Origin: Formosa sp.
GTDB lineage: Bacteria > Bacteroidota > Bacteroidia > Flavobacteriales > Flavobacteriaceae
DNA length: 53,232 nucleotides
Direction of reading: 5' to 3'
Assembly (NCBI GenBank): GCA_002698705.1
Contig: NZZM01000030.1
Span: 5,403-58,634 of the forward strand
In this document: positions 51,673 to 53,232 of the stretch, one piece after another
Numbering within the stretch: position 1 is the first letter of the stretch
Layout of the letters: the number at the start of each line of letters is the position of its first letter
Notes under the pieces: model-generated
What the model was told of the DNA's origin: nothing
Databases searched by the model: none
Seen by the model: only the letters and a program-made list of their open reading frames with translations
Made by a program: the position numbers and the translations under genes

Positions 51673-53232
51673 TTATATCAACATGGTTACAGGGTTTTCA
51701 ATGAATCCTTTGAGTGTTTGTAGGAATACTGAACCTGTTGCGCCATCAACGGTTCGATGATCACATGCTAAAGTTAACTTCATTGAATTTCCTATAACAA
51801 TCTGACCATTTTTAACAATAGGTTTTTCTGTAATCGTACCAACGGACAGTATAGCAGAATTTGGTTGATTAATTATGGAGGTAAAGCTTTCAATTCCAAA
51901 CATTCCTAAATTAGAAATAGTAAATGTGCTTCCTTCCATCTCTTGTGGAGTTAGTTTTTTATTTCGAGCACGTGCTGCAAAATCTTTAACCGCAGCACCA
52001 ATTTGCGGTAGTGATTGTTCATTAGCAAATTTAAGAACAGGAACGACTAATCCATCCTCTACTGCTACAGCAACGCCAATATGAACGTGGTTATTAAGCT
52101 TCATTCGGTCTTCAAACCACTGAGAGTTAACTTGGGGATGTTGTCTTAATGCTAGAGCACAAGCTTTAACAATAATATCATTAAATGATATTTTTGTTTC
52201 AGGAATAGAATTGAATTGCTGGCGGAACGCTATAGCATTGTCCATATTGAATTCCACTGCAAGGTAGTAGTGAGGAGCAGAAAATTTTGATTCCCCCAAG
52301 CGTTTCGCAATTACTTTTCGCATTTGAGAATTAGTAATTTCGTCAAAGTCTTCTTTACCGCTAGCAACAAATTTAGCAACTGAAGTCGAAGCTGTTGAAC
52401 TATGTGGGGTGAAGTTCTCTACATCACGTTTTATTATTCGACCATTTTCACCACTTCCATTAATTTGATTTAATGAAATACCTTTTTCTTCAGCAATTTT
52501 TTTTGCTAAAGGAGAAATATATATTCTATTTTTATTAGTTGGAGTTGGCGATGAAACTTCAGTTTTAATTGTTTGTGTATTTGAAGATTCAAAAACTAAT
52601 TTTTCTTGTGCATCTTCTACAACCTTTTCACTTATTTCTTGAATTTCTATTTTAGCAGTGTTATTACTAGTTTTAAAATTTTCAGCAATTCCACTGACAT
52701 TGGTTCCCTCAGGACCAATAATTGCTAAAAGATCATCAACAACTGCAGATTCTCCAACAGCAAGGCCAATATGCAACAAAGTTCCTTCATTGAAGGACTC
52801 AAATTCCATAGTTGCCTTGTCTGTTTCAATCTCAGCAAGTATTTCTCCTTCTTCAACATAATCACCAACGTTTTTTAGCCAACTTGCAACAGTTCCTTCT
52901 TCCATGGTGTCGCTCAGTCGTGGCATAGTCACAACTACAACACCTTGAGGCAAATCAACAGTACCACTAACCTCATCAATTTCTTCTTGGGACTCAGAAG
53001 ATTCTAATGTTTCCTCAAGATCATCATTTGTTTCATGTTTTTCAACGGAACCCTCTAAAATTGCTGATATATCTTCACCTTCATCACCAATGATAGCTAA
53101 AAGTTTATCGACTTTTGTAGTTTCACCCACTTGAACCCCTATGTGAAGCAAAACACCTTCATTAAAGGACTCAAATTCCATAGTTGCTTTATCTGTTTCA
53201 ATTTCTGCCAGGATGTCACCTTCTTCAACACG
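51673..53232 (-). CDS. pdhC: Pyruvate dehydrogenase E2 (dihydrolipoamide acetyltransferase), 5' end truncated by window edge
   Basis: The E2 core of the pyruvate dehydrogenase complex transfers acetyl groups from lipoyl arms to CoA. The frame is open to base 53232, so the true start lies outside the window. Two lipoyl domains are visible, each with the lipoylated lysine in EIETDKATMEF (the first is cut by the edge). A peripheral-subunit-binding domain follows (NRIYISPLAKKIAEEKGISL) and then the catalytic domain with the DHRTVDGATGSVFLQTL motif, where the histidine and aspartate act in transfer. It ends in GFIENPVTMLI. The tandem lipoyl modules are unusually similar in DNA. The identification is certain. 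Confidence 0.96.
   Translation of the reverse strand, partial: RVEEGDILAEIETDKATMEFESFNEGVLLHIGVQVGETTKVDKLLAIIGDEGEDISAILEGSVEKHETNDDLEETLESSESQEEIDEVSGTVDLPQGVVVVTMPRLSDTMEEGTVASWLKNVGDYVEEGEILAEIETDKATMEFESFNEGTLLHIGLAVGESAVVDDLLAIIGPEGTNVSGIAENFKTSNNTAKIEIQEISEKVVEDAQEKLVFESSNTQTIKTEVSSPTPTNKNRIYISPLAKKIAEEKGISLNQINGSGENGRIIKRDVENFTPHSSTASTSVAKFVASGKEDFDEITNSQMRKVIAKRLGESKFSAPHYYLAVEFNMDNAIAFRQQFNSIPETKISFNDIIVKACALALRQHPQVNSQWFEDRMKLNNHVHIGVAVAVEDGLVVPVLKFANEQSLPQIGAAVKDFAARARNKKLTPQEMEGSTFTISNLGMFGIESFTSIINQPNSAILSVGTITEKPIVKNGQIVIGNSMKLTLACDHRTVDGATGSVFLQTLKGFIENPVTMLI
52784..52858. repeat. Lipoyl-domain DNA repeat copy A (second lipoyl module of pdhC)
   Basis: This 75-base block is near-identical to 53156-53230; by eye 66 of 75 positions match. 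Both encode the EIETDKATMEFESFNEG part of tandem lipoyl domains. Confidence 0.85.
53156..53230. repeat. Lipoyl-domain DNA repeat copy B (first lipoyl module of pdhC)
   Basis: Counterpart of the copy at 52784-52858, in the same orientation and 372 bases apart. It lies at the right window edge, so the repeat unit may extend further. Confidence 0.85.

Overview
The window looks like a chromosomal segment from a low-G+C member of the Flavobacteriia (Bacteroidota), probably a marine Flavobacteriaceae-type bacterium. Four things point there: an intact gldKLMN block for gliding and type IX secretion, Bacteroidota-type promoters (TAnnTTTG) upstream of many genes, a TonB-dependent receptor with a carboxypeptidase-regulatory-like N-terminus, and several Bacteroidota-specific families (LptE next to SecG, the 'putative porin' family, FolC after NhaD, zinc metalloproteases of the DUF5117/DUF5118 type). 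No insertion sequence, prophage, CRISPR array or rRNA operon is visible. Most of the window is ordinary core genome, with one sugar-degradation island and one gene fossil.

Layout. 1-4241: a left-truncated purH, a GAF-type methionine sulfoxide reductase-like gene, and a TonB-dependent receptor followed by a small metal-binding (HMA) protein. 4253-10760: a leftward block, miaB - sigma-54 regulator - lptE - TPR protein - secG, then groES-groEL under its own promoter. 11098-19602: a rightward block, topA - degenerate arginase-fold protein - gldK - gldL - gldM - gldN, closed by a strong terminator. 19640-23024: a FAD oxidoreductase, an ABC-F ATPase overlapped by a CPXCG zinc-ribbon gene, and the initiator tRNA. 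23042-23830: phzF-like gene on the opposite strand.

24021-31451 is the most distinctive part. It is a four-gene rightward operon encoding a 1153-residue cytoplasmic glycoside phosphorylase resembling GH149/GH94, a membrane-anchored TIM-barrel glycosidase, a GH30 lipoprotein and a GPH-family sugar symporter. Together they suggest stepwise use of laminarin-type beta-glucan, with outer glycosidases trimming, the symporter importing, and the phosphorylase conserving energy as glucose-1-phosphate. No SusC/SusD pair is present. Immediately downstream, 31472-31710 on the minus strand holds a frameshifted C-terminal remnant of a UDP-glucose 4-epimerase gene (galE), abutting a TauE/SafE permease gene.

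32658-53232 returns to housekeeping and conserved unknown genes: an orphan membrane protein, a secreted basic protein, a zinc metalloprotease lipoprotein, lysS, a 52-residue YqaE/Pmp3 protein, lipB overlapping a large propeller lipoprotein tail-to-tail, rnhB, a putative porin, a family 2 glycosyltransferase, anmK, nhaD, folC, tRNA-Val, a surface lipoprotein, an NTF2-like lipoprotein, and the pyruvate dehydrogenase E2 gene, which runs off the right edge. I found no clearly novel multi-gene system. The best leads are the beta-glucan phosphorylase operon, the galE fossil beside it, the arginase-like pseudoenzyme attached to the gliding locus, and the receptor/HMA pair.
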